A stretch of DNA of 64,000 nucleotides. Source: Betaproteobacteria bacterium (GTDB lineage: Bacteria > Pseudomonadota > Gammaproteobacteria > Burkholderiales > Rhodocyclaceae). The DNA lies in assembly GCA_020621865.1 (NCBI GenBank), contig JAHRYW010000003.1, forward strand, positions 218,068 through 282,067, in the 5' to 3' direction. The position numbers were made by a program, and so were the translations under genes. Of this stretch, positions 52,001 to 62,483 are shown one piece after another. The notes under the pieces are model-generated. The model made no database searches, had not been told where the DNA came from, and saw only the letters and a program-made list of their open reading frames with translations. How positions within the stretch are numbered: the first letter of the stretch is position 1; each line of letters begins with the position of its first letter.

Positions 52001-52587
52001 TCCTCGACACGCAGCAGGTTCTCGCGGGTGTCCTCCAGACGACCGTTGGTTTCCTTGCGCCGCTCCTTGTAGCGGGTGACGCCCGCCGCTTCTTCGAGGA
52101 AGACGCGCAGGTCGTCCGGGCGTGCCTCGATGATCCGCGAGATCATGCCCTGGCCGATGATGGCGTAGGCGCGCGGCCCGAGACCGGTGCCGAGGAAGAG
52201 ATCGGTGATGTCCTTGCGGCGGACCTTCAGGTTGTTGATGAAGTAGTCCGACTGGCCCTGCCGGGTCAGCATCCGCTTGACCGACAGTTCGGTGTATTGC
52301 GACCACTGGCCGAGCGCCCGGCCCAAGGTGTTCTCGAAAATCAGCTCGACCGAAGCGCGCGACACCGGCTTGCGGTTCGACGAGCCGTTGAAGATGACGT
52401 CCATCATCGACTCGCCGCGCAGTTCCGATGCCTTCGATTCGCCCAGCACCCAGCGCACGGCATCCATGATGTTGGATTTGCCGCAGCCATTGGGGCCGAC
52501 GACGCCGACCAGCTGGCCGGGAACGGCCACCGCGGTGGGATCGACGAAGGACTTGAAGCCGGCGAGTTTGAGCTTGGTAAGACGCAT
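49084..52587 (-). CDS. smc: chromosome segregation ATPase SMC
   Basis: The 1167-residue SMC protein starts at ATG 52587 (RLTKLKLAGFKSFVDPT). Walker A is VVGPNGCGKSNIMDAVRWVL (about 27-46). Two very long coiled coils (about 165-500 and 660-1000) flank the hinge (about 510-650). The C-terminal head has the signature LLSGGEKALTAIAL and Walker B PFCLLDEVDAPLDDSN. It compacts and separates chromosomes with ScpA/B. In the hinge a 40-bp element is read in frame at residues 575-587 as NATVNGIFCPKSL, a stretch not typical of the family. The gene abuts zipA. Confidence 0.96.
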   Translation of the reverse strand: MRLTKLKLAGFKSFVDPTAVAVPGQLVGVVGPNGCGKSNIMDAVRWVLGESKASELRGESMMDVIFNGSSNRKPVSRASVELIFENTLGRALGQWSQYTELSVKRMLTRQGQSDYFINNLKVRRKDITDLFLGTGLGPRAYAIIGQGMISRIIEARPDDLRVFLEEAAGVTRYKERRKETNGRLEDTRENLLRVEDIRLELANQMERLEVQAEVARRYHALNEQLVQRQQVLWLVKKREAEAERQRLSLEVERAVTELEAQSAALRETEAQAEATREAHFAAGDALHNAQSEMYAANAEVARLEAEIRHRRESRSQLEARLTQLEDELKHWSETAETLAEDRQKWEEQQEITRLRVEEAEERLHQQMNIAPQVEEDHAQAQEELQRLRTRTTNSEQKLEVELTHKAHAQRALQAIVQRRERLREETFGDAPDELELAEKEEELAMLREELAGDQDHLQQLQQEMPQLETRRREAQAEVQRIERELAAGQARRAALEQMQARTQQTGKLPEWLRRHNLENAPPLWQKIHVEAGWEDAVEAVLRERLSAIACDDPAKLDAWLHDRPEARLAVVLGANATVNGIFCPKSLFDRVRSDDPATRAVLADWLGAVRTAETLADGLAQRGELPDGSLLVTRGGDLLTRSSVTFFAPDQGEHGLLERQREIETLAEGIAQAEEQAEGLREQLAMFDEQLDDKQEEMSEIRQYVTDRQQRVHAAQLEVLKLTQAIERYKEQKERVAEQLAELAEEEEGEREREMSADERIEEIRDGLGRIRVLVVGAQSRLDECERAVRAERERNADLDRALREAQFSLREADGKLQDVFARQATAQRELTRIEKDRAQCAEQVEAAPPDIMEGALQAALEARQTAEKILAEKRDALEAATGALRGFEEQRLRIEQGLEPLRVRIGDLKLKEQAAALNTEQFALQLLEAGADEVALQSELGNARPPALQGEITRLANAIAELGAVNMAALQELETATERKGYLDMQAADLNEAMETLENAIRRIDRETRELLQSTFDTVNGHFGTLFPELFGGGRAELVMTGDEILDAGVQVIAQPPGKKNSTIHLLSGGEKALTAIALVFAMFQLNPAPFCLLDEVDAPLDDSNTERFCSMVKKMSGATQFLFISHNKIAMEMAEQLVGVTMQESGVSRVVEVDIEEALKMRDAA
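50826..50865 (-). repeat. dispersed 40-bp element, copy H, in frame inside the smc hinge
   Basis: On the coding strand: exact core AATGCTACGGTC, AATGGC, ATTTTT, TGCCC, AAAATCCTTAT. The element begins a codon, so the core reads NATV, as in the D-lactate dehydrogenase gene. Confidence 0.85.
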
Positions 52588-52682
52588 GCCTGATTGCGGC
52601 GGGACACATGCCCCTGCCATGATGGGGGCCGTATAATAACATCGACTATTTGATCGCCCTGCCTTCAGGAAGGATAGCCCCG

Positions 52683-53156
52683 ATGCACCCGGATGATCGG
52701 TTTCTCGCCCGCGCCATCGAACTGGCGCGCCTTGGCAGCGAAAGCGGCGAAGGCGGCCCGTTCGGCGCTGTCATCGTGCGTGATGGGAAGATCATCGCCG
52801 AGGGCTGGAACCGCGTCGTCGCCAGCCAGGACCCGACCGCCCATGCCGAAATCGGCGCCATCCGCGCCGCCTGCACGGGACTAGGCCACTTCCACCTGCA
52901 CGGCTGCACCCTCTACGCCTCCAGCGAACCCTGTCCGATGTGCCTGTCCGCCGCCTACTGGGCGCGCATCGAACGCATCGTCTTCGCCAACAGCCGGGCC
53001 GAAGCGGCGGCCATCGGCTTTTGTGACGACGAGTTGTACAGCGAGCTGAACCGCCACTTTTCGGCGCGCAGCATCGTCATGGAACACCATCCGCTGCCCG
53101 GCGCACTGGAGCCGCTGGAACTGTGGGTCGCCAATCCCGGTCGAATCCCCTATTGA
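52683..53156 (+). CDS. nucleobase deaminase, guanine deaminase-like
   Basis: A 157-residue cytidine-deaminase-fold enzyme. The zinc site is His54-x-Glu56 in THAEIGAIRAA-type sequence (TAHAEIGAIRAAC) and Cys84-x-x-Cys87 in EPCPMCLSAAYWARIERIVF. The following AAAIGFCDDELYSEL resembles the guanine deaminase GuaD of Bacillus more than the tRNA adenosine deaminase TadA. It would turn guanine into xanthine. AGGAAGG precedes the ATG at 52683. It is divergent from smc, and a TATAAT box lies at 52632-52637. Confidence 0.8.
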   Translation: MHPDDRFLARAIELARLGSESGEGGPFGAVIVRDGKIIAEGWNRVVASQDPTAHAEIGAIRAACTGLGHFHLHGCTLYASSEPCPMCLSAAYWARIERIVFANSRAEAAAIGFCDDELYSELNRHFSARSIVMEHHPLPGALEPLELWVANPGRIPY

Positions 53157-53174
53157 CCGGCCGGATCTGCCACC

Positions 53175-53492
53175 ATGCCCCTCGCATCCATTCCCCAGCG
53201 TGCCGAAACCTTGCAGATCCTGCGCCTGATCAGCGACTACGAGCCGATGCTGATGCTGAGCGGCGACGAGGAAGGCTATGGTTCGCGATGGACGCTGTCC
53301 GGCCAGCAGGTACAACCGGCCATCGCCCGCTACCTGATGGAATCCGGCTTCGTCGCCGAGATCGGCAAGACCGAATTCGGCGCCCGAAAACTGACCCTGA
53401 CCGCCACCGGCAGCGAACTCCGCGAAAAGGGCCTGCGCTGGTGGGCCAGCCTCAATTTCCTGCAGAAGCTGAAGGTCACGCTGTTCGGCTAA
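53175..53492 (+). CDS. small hypothetical protein, possibly winged-helix
   Basis: A 105-residue soluble protein that I do not recognise by name. The layout of two helices (QRAETLQILRLISDYEPMLM), a turn, a helix (QQVQPAIARYLMESGFVAEI) and a beta wing (KLTLTATGSELREKGLRWW) looks like a winged-helix DNA-binding fold. It lies 18 bases after the deaminase gene and probably shares its transcript. Its stop overlaps the stop of the convergent TIR gene by four bases. Confidence 0.6.
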   Translation: MPLASIPQRAETLQILRLISDYEPMLMLSGDEEGYGSRWTLSGQQVQPAIARYLMESGFVAEIGKTEFGARKLTLTATGSELREKGLRWWASLNFLQKLKVTLFG

Positions 53493-54433
53493 GCGCCAGC
53501 CGGTACCCGCCGGGCAACGAATTCGACCGGCACATGGGCACTATGGCCGCCACTGCTTTCCAGCACGAACTGCAATTCGCCGCCCTTGAGAATGCCACGG
53601 TAACGGTGTGTCACCTCACGGCCGGGACCATCGCCCATCACCTCTTGGCTATGGGTGACGAAATCCACGCGCTCGCCTGACAGGCGCCCCTGCTCGATCA
53701 TCCGCGGCACGCCCAGAAAGCTTGCCGTACCGCGCACCTCGCCGTTGTCCGTACGCAGTTCGAAGCGCTCCGCGTGCTCGGCACCCCAGTCGTATTTGAC
53801 GCTCGCCTCCCAGCGCCCGGCGAGGCTGGCCGCGACCTCGGCGGAAGCCGGCGCCGGCCCGCGTTCTGACCGATCCGGCCAGTAGGCCTTGAAGCCGATG
53901 GCCAGCAAGGCGATCAGCACCAGCCCGGCCGCTACCGCGCGCGACCATCGAAAAGTCGGCGCCCGGCGCCGTGCTGCCAGCATGCAGGGCCGGATCGTCT
54001 CGACCAGCCGCGCCACATCGGACGTCCACCCGGCATCGGAAAGAATCAGGGCCTGGCGCCTGGCCAATCCGGTGATAGCCGGCGGCAGGTCCTTCTCGGC
54101 CGGCATCGTCGCGCCGCCGACCAGCACCGGCAACACCGCCTTGCCGGATTTAAGACCTGCCTCGATTTCCCGGCGCACGAAGTCACCCGCCTCGTCCAGT
54201 CGCCGCCCCCCGTTCCGGCTGGCGCTCAGCCACGCCGGGCCGATCATCACCAGCATCACGTCAACCGAGGCCAATTGCCGCTCCAGGGCCAGGACAAAAT
54301 CCTCGCCGGGATGAATGTCCTCGATATCGCGAAACACGTTGTCGGCGCCAAACACCGACACCAGCGCATCGGCCAGCCGCCCGGCAAAGCCGGCCTGGTC
54401 GTCGCGACGATAACTGATGAATATTCCCGACAT
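53489..54433 (-). CDS. TIR-domain protein with a transmembrane segment and C-terminal sensor-like domain
   Basis: A 314-residue protein starting at ATG 54433, with GGAG upstream. The TIR domain spans about 1-145: GIFISYRRDDQAGFAGRLAD, VFRDIEDIHPGEDF, and DFVRREIEAGLKSGKAVLPV. The Glu in FVRREIEAGL is the likely NADase residue in this family. A membrane helix follows (about 165-185, AVAAGLVLIALLAIGFKAYW), then a beta-rich domain of about 120 residues (GRWEASVKYDW... HRYRGILKGGELQFVLES) that would face the periplasm. Bacterial TIR proteins often deplete NAD in anti-phage defence, but this TIR-TM type has no assigned role and no known defence partner lies nearby. Confidence 0.8.
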   Translation of the reverse strand: MSGIFISYRRDDQAGFAGRLADALVSVFGADNVFRDIEDIHPGEDFVLALERQLASVDVMLVMIGPAWLSASRNGGRRLDEAGDFVRREIEAGLKSGKAVLPVLVGGATMPAEKDLPPAITGLARRQALILSDAGWTSDVARLVETIRPCMLAARRRAPTFRWSRAVAAGLVLIALLAIGFKAYWPDRSERGPAPASAEVAASLAGRWEASVKYDWGAEHAERFELRTDNGEVRGTASFLGVPRMIEQGRLSGERVDFVTHSQEVMGDGPGREVTHRYRGILKGGELQFVLESSGGHSAHVPVEFVARRVPAGA

Positions 54434-54475
54434 CGTGCTACTCCACCCGGGCAGCAAAGCTTGCCGCATACTAAA

Positions 54476-54515
54476 AATGCTACGGTCACCCCGAAAAACA
54501 GGCCAAATTTCAATA
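54476..54515 (+). repeat. dispersed 40-bp element, copy I, upstream of the TIR gene
   Basis: Exact core AATGCTACGGTC, ACCCCG, AAAAAC, AGGCC, AAATTTCAATA. It lies 42 bases upstream of the TIR start codon, in its likely promoter region. Confidence 0.85.
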
Positions 54516-54552
54516 TTCTGAAACCGCTGTTTTGTTCCGCATGCTTCGAAAA

Positions 54553-54584
54553 AAATGCCGTTCAGATTATCTTGAACGGCATTT
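54553..54584. terminator. rho-independent terminator of the PEP-CTERM gene
   Basis: AAATGCCGTTCA pairs with TGAACGGCATTT around an 8-base loop. A run of seven A (plus strand) becomes T7 on the minus strand, directly after the hairpin. It lies about 35 bases past the stop of the PEP-CTERM gene. Confidence 0.92.
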
Positions 54585-54619
54585 TGGCTAATCCCGAAGC
54601 CAGTCTGTCTAACGTCCGA

Positions 54620-55435
54620 TCAACCTGGTCGGCGGCGGCGGATATAGCCGAGACCGGCAACACCCAATCCGAGCAAGGCCAAGGTTCCCGGCTCGGGAAC
54701 GCCGTTGCCGGGACCGGGTTCAAAATTGGCTCGCAAACCCATCACCCCATTGATCTCATTGTCGCCGTCCTGAATCAACGACCCCGGCCCACCCCAAATG
54801 ATCGATGCATAACGGAAAGTATCGCTTGTTCCAGTACCAACCGCATAGGTGAAGCCATCCCAAATCAGGGACGTATCGCTGTAGAAGCCCTCCAACCAAA
54901 CCCTTTCGGTAACAGCCTGGGTCCAGTTGATCATGTCATTGGACAGATAAATCGTCGACTCGATGGCCTCCTGGGGCATGGGGCCGTGATCGATCGTGTT
55001 GAAAATGGCTGCTTTGGTGGCCTGAAAACCAAGATCCCAGACCGAATTGCCAATTACGTTATCGACTTGTATCCACAAGTTGTCGATGGAATTGCCGCCC
55101 GTCGCAGCATTGCCGGCACAGCACGTATAACCGTACGAATTCGGCGTAAAAAACGAGGTTCCGTAACTTCCGTTGGTATTTGGGTTAAGACCGTTGAACT
55201 TGACCATGGAAGCGGCCGAATACCCGCTGGCGTTGAAGTAGCTGTCGTCGAGCATTTGCTTGTCGACGACCTGTTGCCTGTTCGCTGCGGTATCCGATCC
55301 GAAATACAACTGGGCAAACGTGCCGACCGTCGCGCCCTGCCAGTTACGTGCATCGTTTGGATCGGTAATCAGTGCGGCGTGTGCCGCCTGGGTTGCCACA
55401 AGGGCGGTAACAAGGGCAAAAAGATTCTTGTGCAT
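54620..55435 (-). CDS. PEP-CTERM sorted surface protein
   Basis: The 271-residue protein has a Sec signal peptide (cleavage after about residue 20, AAHA-ALITD). A Thr/Asn/Gly-rich mature domain follows, then the C-terminal PEP-CTERM signal: VPEPGTLALLGLG, a hydrophobic helix, and RRRR. Exosortase recognises this tag and anchors or releases the protein at the cell surface, usually together with exopolysaccharide in floc- or biofilm-forming betaproteobacteria. No exosortase gene is in the window. A very strong AAGGAGGAG site precedes the ATG, a hairpin lies in the leader, and a sigma-54-like site lies upstream. Two adjacent Cys (YTCCAGN) are unusual in such proteins. Confidence 0.9.
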   Translation of the reverse strand: MHKNLFALVTALVATQAAHAALITDPNDARNWQGATVGTFAQLYFGSDTAANRQQVVDKQMLDDSYFNASGYSAASMVKFNGLNPNTNGSYGTSFFTPNSYGYTCCAGNAATGGNSIDNLWIQVDNVIGNSVWDLGFQATKAAIFNTIDHGPMPQEAIESTIYLSNDMINWTQAVTERVWLEGFYSDTSLIWDGFTYAVGTGTSDTFRYASIIWGGPGSLIQDGDNEINGVMGLRANFEPGPGNGVPEPGTLALLGLGVAGLGYIRRRRPG

Positions 55436-55453
55436 ATTGATCTCCTCCTTGAA

Positions 55454-55473
55454 AAGGTTGCGTGAACAACCTT
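55454..55473 (-). promoter_or_regulatory. short hairpin in the leader of the PEP-CTERM gene
   Basis: AAGGTTG and CAACCTT form a 7-bp stem with a 6-base loop, at the predicted 5' end of the transcript and before the strong ribosome site. It may stabilise the mRNA. Confidence 0.5.
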
Positions 55474-55488
55474 GGGCTTAAATAGGAA

Positions 55489-55503
55489 GCAATCGACATG
55501 CCC
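55489..55503 (-). promoter_or_regulatory. candidate sigma-54 promoter of the PEP-CTERM gene
   Basis: On the minus strand GGGCATGTCGATTGC matches TGGCAC-N5-TTGC with the correct -24/-12 spacing and two mismatches, leaving GGCA and TTGC intact. Transcription would start near 55478, just before the leader hairpin. PEP-CTERM genes in Zoogloea-type bacteria are known to depend on RpoN with the PrsK/PrsR system, so the site is plausible. Confidence 0.4.
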
Positions 55504-55620
55504 AGAAAAAATTATCGATTATTCAATAGATTGCAATTTATACAACTCAGCGCTGTAAATTTTTCTGACAGGATAGAGCGCAACGCCGGCCCGAAAAAAC
55601 CGCCGCCCCAAGAGCACTTG

Positions 55621-56004
55621 CTAGCGGGCGCGCTGCATCAGAAACATCAGCCGGTTTCCCGCACCGTCCTCGCCGCTGCCGGTAAACGACAGGCAAGTGA
55701 TCGCCGTCCAGCGTACCGCCATTTCACGCCGGTCGGTGCAGCGAACGATGCCCCTCCCGGTTTCGCCTTCACAACTGCCGGGCGTCGGCGAATTATCTGC
55801 CGGCCACATCTGGCCGTCGCACTGCACGGTCCCGTCGCCATTGGCCAACGCGAAACGGCCACCTTCGCCGGCATTCCCCGGATAGCCCTTGCCACGCAAT
55901 TCCCCCGCCACGTCGCTCAGGCTGCCACGCGCCTGGTAGCCGATGGCACAGGCGGTCAGCCAGATCGGGGCAAAGACAGCCAGCAGGACGACGCGTTTGT
56001 TCAC
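55621..56004 (-). CDS. small predicted lipoprotein
   Basis: A 127-residue protein with a signal peptide and a lipobox LTAC (Cys19), so it is probably anchored to a membrane on the periplasmic side. The mature part has paired cysteines (QCDGQMW, SCEGE, RCTDRRE, ITCLSF) that could form disulfides. Residues about 60-110 look like a beta-rich fold seen in small envelope proteins of unknown function. The start is a GTG with a weak ribosome site. It is divergent from dapC with 58 bases between the starts. I do not recognise the family. Confidence 0.6.
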   Translation of the reverse strand: MNKRVVLLAVFAPIWLTACAIGYQARGSLSDVAGELRGKGYPGNAGEGGRFALANGDGTVQCDGQMWPADNSPTPGSCEGETGRGIVRCTDRREMAVRWTAITCLSFTGSGEDGAGNRLMFLMQRAR

Positions 56005-56062
56005 AAGGCAGCGAATGCGTTTTCAGGGATAATCCACTTTTTACACCCTTTCGACGTCCGAC

Positions 56063-57253
56063 GTGAATCCGCACCTCGCCCAACTCCAGCCCTACCCCTT
56101 CGAAAAGCTGCGCGCCCTGTTTGCCGGCGTGACGCCAAACCCGCAGTTCAAGGAAATCAAGCTCTCCATCGGCGAGCCGCAGCACCCGACGCCTGCCTTC
56201 ATCATGGAAGCGCTGGCCAACGGATTGAAGGGCCTGGCCAATTACCCGACGACGCAGGGCATTCCAGCGTTGCGCCAAGCCATCGCCAACTGGTGCCAGC
56301 GCCGCTACGACCTGGCGCTGAACCCGGAAACCGAGATCCTGCCGGTCAACGGTTCGCGCGAGGCGCTGTTCTCCTTTGCCCAGACCGTCATTGACCCGAG
56401 CCGTGGCCACGTTCCCCTGGTCGTCAGCCCCAACCCGTTCTACCAAATTTATGAAGGCGCCGCCTACCTGTCCGGCGCCGAGCCGCGCTTCCTGAACAAC
56501 CTGCCGGACAACGATTTCGCCTTCGACTACGCCAGCTTGAGCGAGGAGGAATGGGCGCGCGTCCAGCTGTTCTACGTCTGCTCGCCGGGCAACCCGACCG
56601 GGAAGGTGCTTTCGCTGGCCGACTGGAAGACGCTGTTCGAGCTGTCCGACAAGTACGGTTTCATCATCGCTTCCGACGAGTGCTATTCGGAAATCTACTT
56701 CGACGAGGCCAATCCGCCGATCGGTGGCCTCCAGGCGGCCAGGCTGCTCGGCCGCTCGTTTGATCGGCTGGTCATGTTCTCCAGCCTGTCCAAGCGCTCC
56801 AACGTGCCGGGCATGCGCTCCGGTTTCGTCGCCGGCGACGCGACAATCCTGAAAAAATTCCTGCTCTACCGCACCTACCACGGCTGCGCGATGGCGCCCC
56901 CGGTGCAGACCGCTTCGGTCGCTGCCTGGAACGACGAGGCGCATGTGCTGGACAACCGCAACCAGTACCGCGAGAAATTCGCCGCCTGCACGCCGCTGAT
57001 TTCCGAAGTGCTCGGCACCGGCATGCCGGACGCCAGCTTCTACCTGTGGGCCAAGACGCCGGTCGCCGACACCGAGTTCGCCCGTGGCCTGCTCGAACAC
57101 TATAATGTCGTCGTTCTGCCCGGCAGCTTCCTGGCCCGCGAGGTCAGGGGCGTCAATCCGGGCGCCAATTTCATACGTATTGCGCTGGTCGCCTCGCTGG
57201 ACGAATGTCTCGAAGCCACCCAACGCATCCGTCAATTCGCACAACAACTGTAA
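56063..57253 (+). CDS. dapC: N-succinyldiaminopimelate aminotransferase
   Basis: A fold-type I PLP aminotransferase of 396 residues that makes N-succinyl-LL-diaminopimelate in the lysine/peptidoglycan branch. The PLP lysine is Lys244 in SSLSKRSNVPGMRSGF. FYVCSPGNPTGKVLSLADW and ASDECYSEIYFD hold the usual Asn, Asp and Tyr contacts. The start is a GTG at 56063 (NPHLAQLQPYPFEKL), which fits the family N-terminus. The next gene is dapD, and dapE follows the pilU-like gene, which supports DapC over other class I transaminases. Confidence 0.93.
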   Translation: MNPHLAQLQPYPFEKLRALFAGVTPNPQFKEIKLSIGEPQHPTPAFIMEALANGLKGLANYPTTQGIPALRQAIANWCQRRYDLALNPETEILPVNGSREALFSFAQTVIDPSRGHVPLVVSPNPFYQIYEGAAYLSGAEPRFLNNLPDNDFAFDYASLSEEEWARVQLFYVCSPGNPTGKVLSLADWKTLFELSDKYGFIIASDECYSEIYFDEANPPIGGLQAARLLGRSFDRLVMFSSLSKRSNVPGMRSGFVAGDATILKKFLLYRTYHGCAMAPPVQTASVAAWNDEAHVLDNRNQYREKFAACTPLISEVLGTGMPDASFYLWAKTPVADTEFARGLLEHYNVVVLPGSFLAREVRGVNPGANFIRIALVASLDECLEATQRIRQFAQQL

Positions 57254-57268
57254 ACAGAGAGAACAACC

Positions 57269-58087
<819 letters not shown>

Positions 58088-58114
58088 GCCTCACCACTCC
58101 ACGAAGGTCTCGAC

Positions 58115-61331
<3,217 letters not shown>

Positions 61332-61338
61332 GCCCGGA

Positions 61339-62208
61339 TTGAGCAAGCTCTACGAACTGCCCAGCCCGTTCGAAGTCGAAACGGGCACGGTCCTGATGCA
61401 TGAACCGGCCTGGGCCAGCGAGGGCGAACTGCGCGCCCAGTTGCTCGACGAAAGCTATCCCAAGCCCTTCGTCATCGACGACGGCAAATCGCGCTTCCTG
61501 TATTTCAACGTCCGCCTGATGCAGAGCGAGATGTCGCTGAAGGCGCCGCACGACCTGGCCATCCGCTACACCCAGAAGATGATGGCCTTCCTGCTCTTCC
61601 AGCCGCGCCCGAAGCGCATCGTGCTGATCGGCCTCGGCGGCGGCTCGCTGATCAAGTTCTGCCATCGCCGGATGCCCGGCACCCATTTGACCGCGATCGA
61701 ACTCGACCCCGAAGTCATCGCCTTCCGCGACGCCTTCCTGGTACCGCCCGACGACGAGCGCCTGGAGATCCTGCAAGCCGACGGTGCCGAATACATCGCC
61801 AACGCCGACAAGGGCATCGACGTGCTGCTGGTCGACGCCTTCGACAAGACCGGCTTCGCGCCCAGCCTGGCCAACCGCGAATTCTTCGACAATGCCTACG
61901 CCAAACTGGCCGGCAATGGCGTGCTGGTCATCAATCTGGCCGGCGAAAAGGAAAGCTACGAGGGTCTGATCGGCGAGGCGATGCACGTCTTCGACGACCA
62001 GGTCATCGTCATTTCGGTGCCAGACGACGGCAACCACGTGCTCTACGCCTTCAAGGAGCGCTATTTCGAGCCGCGCTGGCGCTGGCTGCACAACTACGCC
62101 AAGGAGTTGCGCGCCAAGTTCGGCCTCGATTTCCCGGCCTTTGTGCAGAAGATGGAACGCTCGACCAAACTCGGGTTGGCCCGCCGCGAAGCGATCCGCC
62201 GGCGCTGA
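61339..62208 (+). CDS. spermidine synthase-like methyltransferase-fold protein
   Basis: About 289 residues with a Rossmann core: IVLIGLGGGSLIKFCHRRMP, TAIELDPEVIAFRDAF, and ILQADGAEYIANADKGIDVLLVDAFDKTG. This is the polyamine synthase/SpeE fold. The GGGSL and IELDP motifs fit, but residues that position putrescine in true SpeE are not evident, so the reaction is uncertain. The start is unclear: a TTG at 61339, seven bases after the prmB stop, gives the best fit, and an ATG at 61396 is an alternative. It probably ends the dap-prmB transcript. Confidence 0.75.
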   Translation: MSKLYELPSPFEVETGTVLMHEPAWASEGELRAQLLDESYPKPFVIDDGKSRFLYFNVRLMQSEMSLKAPHDLAIRYTQKMMAFLLFQPRPKRIVLIGLGGGSLIKFCHRRMPGTHLTAIELDPEVIAFRDAFLVPPDDERLEILQADGAEYIANADKGIDVLLVDAFDKTGFAPSLANREFFDNAYAKLAGNGVLVINLAGEKESYEGLIGEAMHVFDDQVIVISVPDDGNHVLYAFKERYFEPRWRWLHNYAKELRAKFGLDFPAFVQKMERSTKLGLARREAIRRR

Positions 62209-62212
62209 ACAT

Positions 62213-62252
62213 TTTTTGATTTTGGCTTTTTTTCCCGGCCGACCGTAGCATT
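62213..62252 (-). repeat. dispersed 40-bp element, copy J, between two convergent genes
   Basis: On the minus strand: exact core AATGCTACGGTC, GGCCGG, GAAAAA, AAGCC, AAAATCAAAAA. It lies between the spermidine-synthase-like gene and the small lipoprotein gene, filling almost the whole gap. Confidence 0.85.
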
Positions 62253-62265
62253 TGCCGGTGGGCGA

Positions 62266-62472
62266 CTACTTCGTCGCTTCCTCGGCCTGCGCCGCGCGCT
62301 GCGCCATCTGCTGATTGGCGACATCAAGCTCACGCTGTACCCGCCCCTTGGTCGCCTGCGCCTGTTCGACTTCCTGCTTCTTGGCGGCCGCCGCGGTCGC
62401 TGCCGTACCCGCGGTTTCGATGCCGCAAGCGGCCAAACCGGCCACGGCAAGTACGATCAAGACTGATCTCAT
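62266..62472 (-). CDS. small predicted lipoprotein, 68 residues
   Basis: The short protein has a signal peptide and lipobox LAAC (Cys16). A 50-residue Ala/Gln/Glu/Lys-rich helix follows (AAAAKKQEVEQAQATKGRVQ) that could form a coiled coil. It resembles small outer-membrane lipoproteins by general features only, and I do not recognise the family. The ATG at 62472 is chosen because the signal peptide starts there; a longer frame reads back into pepD. It is 11 bases downstream of pepD on the same strand and likely shares its transcript. Confidence 0.65.
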   Translation of the reverse strand: MRSVLIVLAVAGLAACGIETAGTAATAAAAKKQEVEQAQATKGRVQRELDVANQQMAQRAAQAEEATK

Positions 62473-62483
62473 CGATTTTCCCT

